Below are positions 54,132 to 63,941 of a stretch of DNA of 64,000 bases, one piece after another; positions within the stretch are counted from its first letter, which is position 1, and each line of letters opens with the position of its first letter. A program made the translations under genes and the position numbers. The notes beneath the pieces are model-generated. The model was not told the origin of the DNA. It was given only the letters and a program-made list of their open reading frames with translations, and ran no database searches. The DNA is from Pseudomonadota bacterium (GTDB taxonomy: Bacteria; Pseudomonadota; Gammaproteobacteria; Berkiellales; Berkiellaceae), in contig JAFECS010000012.1 in the NCBI GenBank assembly GCA_018241965.1, forward strand, positions 1 to 64,000, read 5' to 3'.

Positions 54132-55531
54132 TAGAAAGGTACCTCTAAATCCGGCGCCAAGGCTAAAAGCGAGCGCTTAAAATTGGCTTGAATTTCTTTT
54201 AAGGCTTGTTCACTCTCTGCTTCAAAACGCAACACCAAACAAGGTGTGGTGTTAGAGGCTCTTACTAGTCCCCATCCTTGTTTAAATTCAGCACGTATAC
54301 CATCCACCGTAATCAGTTCTGCCTCGTCAAATTGGTGGTGCTTTTTTAAGCTTTCTATAAAGGGGAATTTTCTTTCTTCACTGATAGCAATGTTAATTTC
54401 TGGGGTGCTAACACTATTGGGTAAAGCATGGAAAATTTCCGATAAGGTTCTCTTATCTTTGGAAACAATTTCTAAAAGACGAGCCGCTGCATAACAAGCG
54501 TCGTCAAAACCAAACCATCTTTCTTTAAAAAAGAAATGACCACTCATTTCACCAGCAAGTTCTGCATTTACTTCACGCATTTTACGTTTGATAAGCGCAT
54601 GTCCTGTTTTATACATTACAGGCTTGCCACGACATTGAATAATTTTTTCAGACAATAATTTTGAGCATTTTACATCATAGATAATGTGGCTATCGGGTTT
54701 ACGATGTAAGAGATCTTCCACAAATAACATCATTAATCTATCTGGCCAGACAATTTCACCTAAATTGGTAACCAACCCTAACCTATCGCCGTCACCATCA
54801 AAAGCCATGCCAAGATCTGCCTGATGTTCTTTTACTGCTTTAATTAAATCTTGTAAATTTTTAGGTTGACCAGGATCAGGATGATGATAGGGAAAATTAC
54901 CATCTACTTCACAGTACAGGGGAACAACCTCACACCCAAGGCTGTTAAATAATTTTTCAGCTAAAACGCCAACCACACCACTGCCACAATCAACAACTAT
55001 TTTCAGCTTTCGTTCAGTTTGGATATCTTGAATAATACGCTGAATATATCTGTCGATAATATCCAATGTTTTTTTAGCGCCTTTCCCTCTTTCAAAATCC
55101 TGCGCTAGAATTTGCTGATACAAAGCATGCACTTGTTCTTCTGCAAGGGTATCCCCTGCTAACATCATTTTAAAACCATTATAATCGGGTGGATTATGGC
55201 TACCGGTAATCATGATCCCGGTGCCTGTGTTTAGTGCATAAGTAGCATAATAAACTACCGGTGTTGGCACTTGTCCCAAATCAATGACATCACAGCCGCT
55301 GTCCATTAAGCCTTCGCTTAAATGCTTAATCAGCATGGCTCCTGAATGACGCCCATCTCTACCGACAACAACTTTTGTTTGGTTCTGACGTTTTGCCAAG
55401 GTACCAAAACTTAACCCCAATAAATATGCCACTTCGGGAGTAAGCGTTTTATTGACGACGCCACGAATGTCACAAGCACGAAAAATTTCAGGCTTTACCA
55501 TGGACACATGATATTGTTGTTCAAGACTCAT
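54131..55531 (-). CDS. algC: Phosphomannomutase/phosphoglucomutase (AlgC type)
   Basis: Alpha-D-phosphohexomutase supplying mannose-1-P or glucose-1-P for LPS and exopolysaccharide precursors. N-terminal IFRACDIRGVVN, the phosphoserine loop TGSHNPPDYNG, metal-binding DGDGDRLGL and sugar-binding GEMSGHFFF are complete; 466 residues. Placement next to dut and coaBC matches Pseudomonas. Confidence 0.92.
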   Translation of the reverse strand: MSLEQQYHVSMVKPEIFRACDIRGVVNKTLTPEVAYLLGLSFGTLAKRQNQTKVVVGRDGRHSGAMLIKHLSEGLMDSGCDVIDLGQVPTPVVYYATYALNTGTGIMITGSHNPPDYNGFKMMLAGDTLAEEQVHALYQQILAQDFERGKGAKKTLDIIDRYIQRIIQDIQTERKLKIVVDCGSGVVGVLAEKLFNSLGCEVVPLYCEVDGNFPYHHPDPGQPKNLQDLIKAVKEHQADLGMAFDGDGDRLGLVTNLGEIVWPDRLMMLFVEDLLHRKPDSHIIYDVKCSKLLSEKIIQCRGKPVMYKTGHALIKRKMREVNAELAGEMSGHFFFKERWFGFDDACYAAARLLEIVSKDKRTLSEIFHALPNSVSTPEINIAISEERKFPFIESLKKHHQFDEAELITVDGIRAEFKQGWGLVRASNTTPCLVLRFEAESEQALKEIQANFKRSLLALAPDLEVPF

Positions 55532-55561
55532 AAAATATCCCTTTAGCTGTATCCGTGGAAA

Positions 55562-56017
55562 TTATCGATGACCTGTTGATCCAAAACCACCGACACCACG
55601 TATAGATTCATGAAAATCGGCAACAATCTCAAATTGTGCCTGCACGACGGGTACAAATACTAATTGTGCAATTCTCGCGCCCACTTCAACGGTATAGGGA
55701 GAATCACTGCGGTTCCAACAAGATACCATTAATTCTCCTTGATAATCTGAGTCGATTAGTCCTACCAAATTACCCAGCACAATGCCGTGTTTATGGCCAA
55801 GTCCAGAGCGTGGCACAATCACCGCTGCTAATTCAGGATCAGCTATATGAATCGCAAGACCTGTTGGAATAAGAATAGTTTGATGGGGATCAATTACGGT
55901 TTCATCTTTTAAACAAGCACGTAAATCTAGCCCGGCCGATCCTGTTGTTGCATACGCTGGCAAAGGAATTTCATTGCCAATTCTTGCATCAAGTACTTTT
56001 AGTTTTATTTTTTGCAT
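55562..56017 (-). CDS. dut: dUTP diphosphatase
   Basis: Trimeric dUTPase keeping uracil out of DNA and providing dUMP. Five motifs are visible, e.g. [31 protein letters not shown] and the C-terminal [10 protein letters not shown] use ATG 56017, eight bases behind AGGTGAG; a GTG at 56029 would add four residues. It overlaps the end of coaBC by 29 bases. Confidence 0.96.
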   Translation of the reverse strand: MQKIKLKVLDARIGNEIPLPAYATTGSAGLDLRACLKDETVIDPHQTILIPTGLAIHIADPELAAVIVPRSGLGHKHGIVLGNLVGLIDSDYQGELMVSCWNRSDSPYTVEVGARIAQLVFVPVVQAQFEIVADFHESIRGVGGFGSTGHR

Positions 56018-57200
56018 GATAGTACTCACCTATGATTTCTAATAGTTTTATGGCGACATTTTCTTTTGAATTTTTTGTTATTTCGTGTTTCTGATGGTGA
56101 GAAAACACCGTTAACGCATTGTCATTGGCATCAAAACCAATTTCATTATTGCTGACATCGTTGAGTGCGACTAAATCAAGCTCTTTTTCAAGTAACTTTT
56201 GGCGTGCATAGTGTTCAAAGTTCTCCGTTTCTGCTGCAAACCCGACACAAAAGGGTCGCTTTGGCAACTTTGCCACCGTCGCCAATATATCCGGGTTAGC
56301 CACTAAATTGAGCGTTAAGTTTTGATGTTGATCTGATTTTTTTATTTTGTGATTGTTCGTTTCCAAAAGGCGAAAATCACATACCGCCGCGGCAGAAATA
56401 AAAATATCACAGTGTTGAGCCTCTTTCATAACCACATCATACATTTGCTGCGCACTGGTAACATCGAGACGTTTAACGTGTGCGGGTGTAGGCAATGAAA
56501 CAGGCCCTGCAATTAAAGTCACTTTTGCTCCCATCCTTTGGGCGGCCTTTGCCAAGGCAAACCCCATTTTACCTGAACTTCTATTACTCAAGTAACGCAC
56601 AGGATCAATAACTTCTTGCGTGGGGCCAGCGCTAATTAGCACATGTTTGCCTTCTAAGATTGTTTTTTCAGCGTTAAATAAGTTTGCAACAATAGCCTCT
56701 GGTTCACACATTCTTCCTAAACCGATTTCTTGACAAGCTTGCTCGCCATACTCAGGGCCAAGGAGTTGAATGCCGCGCTCTTGCAAAATGCGAATATTAG
56801 ATTGCGTGGCTGGATGATGCCACATCTGTTGATTCATGGCAGGAGCTGCCCAAATGGGGGCTTGCGTTGCTAAACACAGCGTAGTTAATAAATCATCGGC
56901 CATGCCATGCGCAAGCGCTGCTAAACGATTGGCACTTAAGGGGGCAATGAGTATTCCTTGCGCCCATCTGGCTAATTCAATGTGCCCCATCGCTGCTTCA
57001 AAATCTTCATCCAAAAGATCGCTATAGACAGGGTTTCTGGAGACCGCTTGCAATGTCATCGGGGTAACAAAAGACTTGGCACCATGGGTCATAACCACTT
57101 TCACTTCTGAGCCTTGCTTAACGAGCAAGCGCACAAGTTCAGGGGTTTTGTAGGCGGCTATGCCGCCAGTGATTCCGAGGATCCAGCGCGTTATTTTCAT
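55989..57200 (-). CDS. coaBC: Bifunctional phosphopantothenoylcysteine decarboxylase/synthetase CoaBC
   Basis: Coenzyme A synthesis. N-terminal flavoprotein decarboxylase ([18 protein letters not shown], catalytic [13 protein letters not shown]) and C-terminal synthetase ([44 protein letters not shown]). Start at ATG 57200; the longer frame from TTG 57254 is not family-like. 403 residues. Coupled to dut by overlap. Confidence 0.96.
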   Translation of the reverse strand: MKITRWILGITGGIAAYKTPELVRLLVKQGSEVKVVMTHGAKSFVTPMTLQAVSRNPVYSDLLDEDFEAAMGHIELARWAQGILIAPLSANRLAALAHGMADDLLTTLCLATQAPIWAAPAMNQQMWHHPATQSNIRILQERGIQLLGPEYGEQACQEIGLGRMCEPEAIVANLFNAEKTILEGKHVLISAGPTQEVIDPVRYLSNRSSGKMGFALAKAAQRMGAKVTLIAGPVSLPTPAHVKRLDVTSAQQMYDVVMKEAQHCDIFISAAAVCDFRLLETNNHKIKKSDQHQNLTLNLVANPDILATVAKLPKRPFCVGFAAETENFEHYARQKLLEKELDLVALNDVSNNEIGFDANDNALTVFSHHQKHEITKNSKENVAIKLLEIIGEYYHAKNKTKST

Positions 57201-57369
57201 GGGTTTAAAGCCATAGGAAGAATGGTCAATAAGATACCATTTTTTAGCCAGCAATTCACGTAAGTTAATATTTTTGCATGAACGCAGATGAAATATGTAC
57301 GGTATTCAACTGAATTTGCATAAGAAGGGAGTTGAATCAAGCAGTTTGCATATACAACTAATCTAGCGT

Positions 57370-57684
57370 TTAAACCTCAACACTCAATCCAGCATGCTGC
57401 CAAGCCATGACTCCGCCAACGATATTTTTCACATTGTTGATACCAACATTTTGTAAAAATTCTACAGCAACTTGACTGCGATAGCCTGAATGGCAAAGTG
57501 CAACAATAAGTTTATCTCGCGGAATTTGGGCTACACGCTTAGGCAATTCTGAAAGTGGAATTAAGGTGCCACCCAAATTAAACACTTGGTATTCATCTAT
57601 GTTACGCACATCCAACAAAAAGAAATCTGCTTTGGCATGAAAAAGTTTAGCAAGTTCTTGAACCGTTATTTGATGTGATTGCAT
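57370..57684 (-). CDS. Single-domain rhodanese-like protein
   Basis: 104 residues with the rhodanese active loop VALCHSGYRSQVAV, carrying the catalytic cysteine, and FFLLDVRNIDEYQVFNLGG. Cytoplasmic, GlpE/PspE-like; persulfide carrier or sulfurtransferase activity expected. Divergent from the HAD gene at 57765. Confidence 0.88.
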   Translation of the reverse strand: MQSHQITVQELAKLFHAKADFFLLDVRNIDEYQVFNLGGTLIPLSELPKRVAQIPRDKLIVALCHSGYRSQVAVEFLQNVGINNVKNIVGGVMAWQHAGLSVEV

Positions 57685-57725
57685 ATACGCCCAATATAAT
57701 CTTTATGCTACCTATTATTGTGGGG

Positions 57726-57731
57726 TATAAT
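57726..57731 (+). promoter_or_regulatory. Likely -10 element of the HAD gene
   Basis: A consensus TATAAT lies 34 bases before ATG 57765 in the 80-base divergent gap. The matching -35 region (TTTATG, about 18 bases upstream) is weak. Confidence 0.4.
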
Positions 57732-57764
57732 ACCTATAAAAATCAATTAAAGTAAAGGGTACTG

Positions 57765-58448
57765 ATGGACTTACTAATCTTTGACATTGATGGCACCTTA
57801 ATTCATTCCCACGAAGATGAAGTCACTTGCTTTGTAAAAGCCTATACCCAAGTAATGGGCAAGAGTGACATTAACACTGATCTACAATCTTATGAGCATG
57901 TTACTGACACCGGCATTGCCAAAGAATGCATCTTCAAACAGTTTATGCGCGAAGCAACAGAAGATGAACTTCTCGCTATTGAAGAAAATTTCTTAACCTT
58001 ATTTGATCAATCGTTGAGCATAAATCCCCCCAAAGTTATTAAAGGTATTCATGATTTATTAGCATCATTGAGTAACCAGGAAAATCTATGCTTAGCGATT
58101 GCCACAGGTTCATATTATCGCTCAGCATTACTTAAATTAAATCATGCGGCGCTCGGTCTTGCGCATTTGCCTTTATCAAGCTGTGATGATCATATTGCTA
58201 GAATTGAAATTATGAAGCATGCCAATAACCGAGCTAAAGATCATTATGCAATAGACAATTTTCGTTCAATAACCTATGTCGGCGATGGCCCATGGGATAT
58301 CCAAGCTTGCGCAAAGTTGGATTGGAACTTTATAGGCATTGCTAGCAACTATAGCGCCTTACAACTCAAAACCTGGGGCGCAAAATCAGTTATCAATGAT
58401 TATCAACAACCTCTAGGCTCCTTTTTAGAACTTATTCTTAACAAATAA
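57765..58448 (+). CDS. HAD-superfamily phosphatase
   Basis: 227 residues; DxDGT nucleophile motif in LLIFDIDGTLIHSH, motif II AIATGSYY, and the acidic motif YVGDGPWDIQAC. The cap domain lies in the N-terminal helical insertion (phosphoglycolate-phosphatase-like class). Substrate unknown. Followed within about 50 bases by the helical-repeat gene on the same strand, so perhaps an operon. Confidence 0.82.
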   Translation: MDLLIFDIDGTLIHSHEDEVTCFVKAYTQVMGKSDINTDLQSYEHVTDTGIAKECIFKQFMREATEDELLAIEENFLTLFDQSLSINPPKVIKGIHDLLASLSNQENLCLAIATGSYYRSALLKLNHAALGLAHLPLSSCDDHIARIEIMKHANNRAKDHYAIDNFRSITYVGDGPWDIQACAKLDWNFIGIASNYSALQLKTWGAKSVINDYQQPLGSFLELILNK

Positions 58449-58499
58449 GACTGAATTTTGTATTATGACGCTAATTTAGAAAATACGCAGGGAGACAGT

Positions 58500-59492
58500 A
58501 TGTTATCTCATTTAATTCATAGAAGTGAAACTCATTCACATAAAACACTAGAATGGGTATTAAATGAAATTTCTACAAACGGGAAACTGACTCGTTTTCC
58601 AGATGATTTAACCTGCTATTATAAGCTACCCACTTTGCTCACAATCAGTGGAAAATTACAGCAAGCACAAATTGTACTAAGTTACATAGAATCTGCTTTT
58701 TTTAAACAGGGTAATAAACTTTGCTTTGAAGATAAAAAAACGAATAACCCGTTAATGGCAAAATTTTGGGGTTATGTTTTAGGCTGGATTGGTTATGCCG
58801 CACAGAAACTGGGTCGATTTGATTTATCGTATCCTTTATTTAATTATTTAAAATCATTTCAAAGTCAGGACCATGGTGGTTTTGCGACCAGCGGCCCTTG
58901 GGGCAGCCAAAACCCAGAAATGGATGTTATTACCAGCGCACAATGTGGCCATTTATCACTTTATTTTGGCGATCTGAAAATGGCTACCAAAACAGGTGAA
59001 TTTTTAGGCTGGCATATAACGCATCAATCCGAGGCAAATTCACATCTTTATTTATTTGTAGATAATGATAAAAAATTCGTTACACAATATCCTCAAGAAT
59101 TAGAAATTGTCTATAAGTTAAAAAAGGCTGAACCTCAGCAAGCTTATTTTATGATTGGTTTTCCCTGTGCTTTCTTAGTGCAATTATACAACGCCACCGC
59201 TAATCCAGATTTTTTACATTATGCCAAACAATATGCAGACTATGCTCTTGGTTGCCATGAAAGTATTAAATCTTTCCATTTTAGTCATAAAGTAGCTTGG
59301 GCGATGTCGCTGTTGTATCGCGCCACCAAAGAAGAAAAATACTTAATTCTTTGCCAACAGATCACCGACTATCTTATTAGTATTCAAACATCTGACGGGA
59401 AATGGCTCACCGATCAAGATGCTATTCATTCTCTTGACCAATCTATTGAAAACGCCATCTGGTTAAAGGAAATTGCGAGTCAATTGTCTTAA
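58500..59492 (+). CDS. Alpha/alpha-toroid-like helical repeat protein, unknown
   Basis: Start ATG 58500 is preceded by GGGAGAC, making it preferable to the upstream in-frame ATG. 330 residues of repeated helix pairs with aromatic Gly-rich turns (GGFATSGPWGSQN, VAWAMSLLYRATKEEKYL, LISIQTSDGKWL), the pattern of six-hairpin glycosidase or terpene-cyclase-like toroids. A family assignment is not possible. No signal peptide, so cytoplasmic or secreted by another route. Confidence 0.65.
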   Translation: MLSHLIHRSETHSHKTLEWVLNEISTNGKLTRFPDDLTCYYKLPTLLTISGKLQQAQIVLSYIESAFFKQGNKLCFEDKKTNNPLMAKFWGYVLGWIGYAAQKLGRFDLSYPLFNYLKSFQSQDHGGFATSGPWGSQNPEMDVITSAQCGHLSLYFGDLKMATKTGEFLGWHITHQSEANSHLYLFVDNDKKFVTQYPQELEIVYKLKKAEPQQAYFMIGFPCAFLVQLYNATANPDFLHYAKQYADYALGCHESIKSFHFSHKVAWAMSLLYRATKEEKYLILCQQITDYLISIQTSDGKWLTDQDAIHSLDQSIENAIWLKEIASQLS

Positions 59493-59501
59493 GATATTGC
59501 T

Positions 59502-59527
59502 AATTCCCTCTCTTTTGAGAGGGAATT
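59502..59527. terminator. Bidirectional Rho-independent terminator
   Basis: AATTCCCTCTC and GAGAGGGAATT (11 pairs, TTTT loop) lie between the convergent helical-repeat and DUF2059 genes, with A/T-rich tails on both sides. Confidence 0.85.
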
Positions 59528-59537
59528 TTATCCTTTT

Positions 59538-60056
59538 TTATTTCTTGGTTTTGTCAGCAGACTTTAAATATTTTGAAATAATCTGCATGTAATCCTTTTC
59601 ATGCTTTTTTAAAAGCTCCCCACCCATTTGTTCGCTTTGCAAGGCAATAACTTGATTAGACTGAATGATTTTTTGACCAAGCGGCGTATTATAAAAATTA
59701 ATCAAGGCCATCATTTCTTCGATGGTAAAATATTGCTGATATATTGTTGCAAGACGCGCCATCATTTCATCTGAATTAAATTGCTCATAAAAAAATTGCT
59801 TAAGATCGCTTGTCAATGTTGGGGAAACTAACATTTGTGATTTAGGATCTTTTGCTAAGTCTTTGTTAATTTTATCTACTGCGACCGTTGATGCATTTTT
59901 TGCAAAGTCGGTAATTTGGGCCCATTGACGCACTAATTTCACATAATCACCACTGGGTTTGTTTTGTGAAGCATCATTAGGTGCAGCAAATGCTTGCGCA
60001 GCGAAAATAAGTAAAAAGAATATCAACAAAGCTCGAGATGCTGTAATAAAATACAT
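59538..60056 (-). CDS. DUF2059 family exported protein
   Basis: 172 residues with a signal peptide (ALLIFFLLIFAAQAFAA) and a helical DUF2059-like domain: YQQYFTIEEMMALINFYNTPLGQKIIQ is the family hallmark. Periplasmic, function unknown. Confidence 0.85.
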   Translation of the reverse strand: MYFITASRALLIFFLLIFAAQAFAAPNDASQNKPSGDYVKLVRQWAQITDFAKNASTVAVDKINKDLAKDPKSQMLVSPTLTSDLKQFFYEQFNSDEMMARLATIYQQYFTIEEMMALINFYNTPLGQKIIQSNQVIALQSEQMGGELLKKHEKDYMQIISKYLKSADKTKK

Positions 60057-60314
60057 TTATTTGATATCCCCTTTTTGCCTCTCTTAAAATATAAGGATAA
60101 CAACAAATGCAATAGTCTCATTTAAAAATGAGTGATGTTTAAATACACGCATAGGCCAGTTTGCAAATAGTTCCCCCCAAATGAACACTTTTTTTAGTAC
60201 TTTAGTGCTAGAGTCTGATTGGAAATTATCCAAAATATTTATAGCATTAAATTTTAATGGATTATTTGTGCATCCTTTATCCATAAAAAAATTAAAACGA
60301 GCGGACATAGGTGT

Positions 60315-62222
60315 ATGAGCACGATAACCTCTCATTCAAACGATAGCACAAATGGTACTACCCATATTAAAGATGCACCTTTGGTGCAAGCAAAACCTTT
60401 TGATTTTGAATTACTCTTTAACGCTTATTTAGATGAAATTTACCTACCGTTATCAAACATTGTGTTCCCTTACGGCAATTTTTCGGATGCTTTTAACAAT
60501 GCCCTGATGGAATATCTCAGTGAAGATTTTCAAGCTTTCCAACAAAAACTAGCCAGCTTTGCACAGGGCAAAGATAATTCACCTGATTTTATGAATGCTT
60601 CTTATGAGGAACTTTTAAATACGCCAGTAGACGAAGGAGATGAAGCTGCCAATAGCACCTCTCAGGCTGCCAGCTCATCTGAAGTGAATTCTCAAAGTAA
60701 TAATCTGTCAAATTTTGATTCATCAGGTTTGTCTACAGCAGGCCTTGAAGTTTTAGATAAAAATAAAATGATAACAACAGTGTCACCTAATTCTGCCGAA
60801 GGCGCTCCTGTATTTTTTGCTTCAATTCATGCTCCCAATGAATCCTATATTGTCAATGTAAGCCAACCAGGCGGATTGATTGTCCCCTCTACAACTCCAT
60901 TAACATATGACCCCGATGCGCTTATTCGCATACTTGAATTAGGAAATGCGTTTTCACTCCTAGGCGCAAGACTTGTCGTTGATAATGGAGGTCTTAGCAG
61001 AATACTCGTTGCGATTGACGGTATCTCCATCCCTGTTGATGGAACCATCATATTGGGCAATGGGTATATTGCTTCTGCCAATGCAAACGGTGGTTTTACC
61101 TATATACCAATTCAAGGGAATCCTCCTTTTGCTGATGGCTTTGATTTTACGTTGATGGATAAAGCAGGCCATCTTTTACCCGGCCATGCCTACATTTCAG
61201 AGATCCAAAATCCATCGTTTTACCTACCACTTACTTTCGATAACTATACAGATACATTTTCTACTGTCTTGAGTGCAAATTTACTCACCGGTGATGCCCC
61301 AGCGCCTACAGCGACACTATCAGTTGCCTTTGTACTCGACCCCGGTGCAAATGGTAATTTTCCAAATGTCATATTTTCAGAATTTACCTCATCAAGTCTT
61401 AATTTTTCGTTTACTGACAATGGAGACAATATGTCTGTTACTGTGAGCAAAAATGGTGATGTGACTATTTCTGGAAGCGGTTCATCGATTCCAGATCCAT
61501 TTGATCTTTTATTTGTCGTCAGCGATGGCTTAGGTAATACTGCACTAGCAGATGCCACTATTACACCCACTGTAAAACCAGTCATTTTAGATCTCGTGGG
61601 CCAAGGCATCCAATTGACAGCAGCACAAAATTCTCCAGAAACCATCGGCATGTTAACCTCTACCAATAACCCAACGCATGTAGGCTGGTATGGTGCTGGC
61701 GAAGGTATGCTTATGTATGATCCTAACAATTCGGGAAAATTAACAAATTTAAACCAAATCTCATTTGTGTCTTATACAAACGGCGCCCAAACTGACTTAG
61801 GTGGCCTAGTCGCTTTTGATACCAATCATAATGGCATGCTCGATAATAATGATAAAGATTTTAGCAAATTCGGCGTATTGTTCTCTAATGGAAAATTTGA
61901 AACTTTATCACAGTTGGGTATTGTCTCTATCAGTTTAAGTTCTGATCATAACAGCCTTGATCAAAATGGTAATCATATTTACGGCTTAACATCCTACCTC
62001 ACCAGTGATGGGGAATCTCATACTGCTGCTGATGTTGCATTGGGGATAGCGCTTAGTTCGAACAACACTTCGCTTACGTTGCAAGATGTTATACACGATG
62101 TCCCTCAAGGGACATCCGCGGCTTTGGCAGCCGCTCAAGCTGGCGTAAATACTTTGCTTACTGTCACACAAACGGCAGAACACTTGATGCCTACTACAAA
62201 TGAAGCAGCCCACCTGGCATAA
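60315..62222 (+). CDS. Large Asn/Ser/Gly-rich surface protein, type I secretion-like
   Basis: 635 residues without a standard signal peptide. A polar Ser/Asn linker (residues about 105-160) is followed by beta-rich, cadherin/VCBS-like repeats (about 240-420, e.g. NGNFPNVIFSEF, SVTVSKNGDVTISG, LLFVVSDGLGN). Then comes the C-terminal domain of RTX-like exoproteins: PVILDLVGQGIQL, VGWYGAGEGMLMYD, FDTNHNGMLDNNDKDF, a calcium-binding D-x-N-x-N-G loop, and ETLSQLGIVSISL. Nonapeptide RTX repeats are absent. Likely a T1SS-exported adhesin or effector; no transporter genes are nearby. AGGTGT precedes ATG 60315. Confidence 0.75.
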   Translation: MSTITSHSNDSTNGTTHIKDAPLVQAKPFDFELLFNAYLDEIYLPLSNIVFPYGNFSDAFNNALMEYLSEDFQAFQQKLASFAQGKDNSPDFMNASYEELLNTPVDEGDEAANSTSQAASSSEVNSQSNNLSNFDSSGLSTAGLEVLDKNKMITTVSPNSAEGAPVFFASIHAPNESYIVNVSQPGGLIVPSTTPLTYDPDALIRILELGNAFSLLGARLVVDNGGLSRILVAIDGISIPVDGTIILGNGYIASANANGGFTYIPIQGNPPFADGFDFTLMDKAGHLLPGHAYISEIQNPSFYLPLTFDNYTDTFSTVLSANLLTGDAPAPTATLSVAFVLDPGANGNFPNVIFSEFTSSSLNFSFTDNGDNMSVTVSKNGDVTISGSGSSIPDPFDLLFVVSDGLGNTALADATITPTVKPVILDLVGQGIQLTAAQNSPETIGMLTSTNNPTHVGWYGAGEGMLMYDPNNSGKLTNLNQISFVSYTNGAQTDLGGLVAFDTNHNGMLDNNDKDFSKFGVLFSNGKFETLSQLGIVSISLSSDHNSLDQNGNHIYGLTSYLTSDGESHTAADVALGIALSSNNTSLTLQDVIHDVPQGTSAALAAAQAGVNTLLTVTQTAEHLMPTTNEAAHLA

Positions 62223-62308
62223 TCTGATATATTTCACCATATAGACAGTAATCTTAAAAAAGCATATTCTATAAAAACACTGATAAATTTTTTCATACCT
62301 TAACTTAA

Positions 62309-63208
62309 ATGAGCACCATATTATATTTTTCTATTATCCTTTTATGGGGGTTTACTTGGTTTGCGATTAAAAACCAGGTGGGCGTTGTCCCCGTGGAGAT
62401 TTCTCTTATCTACCGATTTGGCTCAGCCGCTTTGATTATTTTTATTATCATGTTAATTAAAGGAACTCAATTCCGTTTTACTGTCAAACAACACGGATTA
62501 ATGGCGTTACTTGGCTGTTTATTATTCTCAATTAACTTTTACTTTTTTTATAACGCTGCCCATTACCTCACTTCCGGCCTAATGGCCATTATATTATCCA
62601 CCAGCGTGATTATGATAATGCTCAATAATGTCCTATTTTTGAAAAGGCCAGTTAAGCTGCCCATGCTCTTTGGCGGTGTTACAGGATTACTTGGTTTGAG
62701 CTTTATTTTTTGGCCAGAGTTAGAAACTTTTGACTTCACAGATAAAACTTTTTTAGGCTTAGTATTGGCTCTTGTGGGTGCGTATTGTTTTTCCTGGGCT
62801 AATCAAATTTCTGCCATTTGCAGCCGACAAGACATTCCCTTAATGTCTAGTACCTTTTATGGGATGTTATATGGTGTTATTTTATTGAACCTCATGTGCT
62901 TAGTCACAAAAACGCCATATGCTTTTGATAGTTCTTTACCTTATGTGCTCTCTTTGCTCTATTTAGCTATCCCAGGTTCGGTGATTGGATTTTTAACTTA
63001 TTTCGGACTCGTCAAACGTGTAGGACCAGAAAAAGCTGTTTACGCCACACTGTTTTTTCCCATTGTGGCGCTTATTGTTTCAACTTTTTTTGAATCTTTT
63101 ACCTGGCAAATCACAGATACTATTGGCATCGGTTTGGTTATTTTAGGTAATGCCTTAGTCATCGCAAAACCGGAGAAAAGTAAGGAACAAAATCAAACAC
63201 CGGCTTAA
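62309..63208 (+). CDS. DMT/EamA family transporter
   Basis: 299 residues, ten hydrophobic helices in two EamA halves (ILLWGFTWFAIK start; PGSVIGFLTYFGLVKRVGPEKA in the second half). Exports or imports small metabolites; substrate unknown. Its 3' end overlaps the convergent acetyltransferase gene by 50 bases. Confidence 0.88.
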   Translation: MSTILYFSIILLWGFTWFAIKNQVGVVPVEISLIYRFGSAALIIFIIMLIKGTQFRFTVKQHGLMALLGCLLFSINFYFFYNAAHYLTSGLMAIILSTSVIMIMLNNVLFLKRPVKLPMLFGGVTGLLGLSFIFWPELETFDFTDKTFLGLVLALVGAYCFSWANQISAICSRQDIPLMSSTFYGMLYGVILLNLMCLVTKTPYAFDSSLPYVLSLLYLAIPGSVIGFLTYFGLVKRVGPEKAVYATLFFPIVALIVSTFFESFTWQITDTIGIGLVILGNALVIAKPEKSKEQNQTPA

Positions 63209-63941
63209 ATCCAAGTTGTAGATCTAATGATGTGCCCATTTCGGAGGATTGCAAAATGGCCACTTTTACACCCATTTCTTGGCTTTGTTTAAGACGATAG
63301 CATTTCAACGCCGTAGCAATTTTCTGATATCTAAACTCTGGCAATACACCCAAATTATAGAAACCACTGATGCCGTTTTCTATGAAAAGTGTCCCAATAC
63401 CAACCATTTTATCTTGATGCGCCACATAATAATGTTTAACACGTGGATCATCGAATAGTTGCTTTAAGACAGTGGCACAAAATAAGGTTGAGGCATCATC
63501 TATACCAAAACAAACTTGTAAAATCTTTATCCATTCATCTATTTGATCTTGTTGAGTGATGTGCTTTACCTGTATAGCATTTACCTCTTCAGAAAATTTA
63601 AGAGGTGCGCTCAAGTCATATACCATCCCTGTAAATTTACTGCCCTTTTGAAAGCCATTGTTTTGTAGCTCAACTTCAAAAGTTTGTGGCTGAACAAAAT
63701 CAGTTATCCACCAGCAAAATTGTTTTTTATGACTATAAATTTTTTTTATCTCATCAATCAGTGCTATTGGATTTTGGTCTTTAACCACGGTATCTAAAAC
63801 AGAATTAAATACCGGAAAATCTGCTTCAGGTAGCGTATAGCTACAACCACGATGCTTTTGAGCATGACAGGTCAAAGAGAAGTAACTCAAAAAATTACTA
63901 AAAATATGGCGTTTATCTAATTCATGTTTAGCGAGCTTCAT
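63159..63941 (-). CDS. GNAT-family N-acetyltransferase
   Basis: Start ATG 63941 behind a perfect GGAGGTGG site (a TTG upstream is unlikely), 260 residues. The C-terminal half has a GNAT core: MVGIGTLFIENGISGFYNLGV then LPEFRYQKIATALKCY, a relaxed acetyl-CoA-binding R/Q-x-x-x-A motif. The N-terminal half is a degenerate partner domain. Substrate unknown. Confidence 0.8.
   Translation of the reverse strand: MKLAKHELDKRHIFSNFLSYFSLTCHAQKHRGCSYTLPEADFPVFNSVLDTVVKDQNPIALIDEIKKIYSHKKQFCWWITDFVQPQTFEVELQNNGFQKGSKFTGMVYDLSAPLKFSEEVNAIQVKHITQQDQIDEWIKILQVCFGIDDASTLFCATVLKQLFDDPRVKHYYVAHQDKMVGIGTLFIENGISGFYNLGVLPEFRYQKIATALKCYRLKQSQEMGVKVAILQSSEMGTSLDLQLGFKPVFDFVPYFSPVLR

Noticed and set aside
61244..61729. 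Leftward 161-codon frame inside the surface protein
   Set aside because: Antisense shadow; the forward frame has recognisable domains and a ribosome-binding site.
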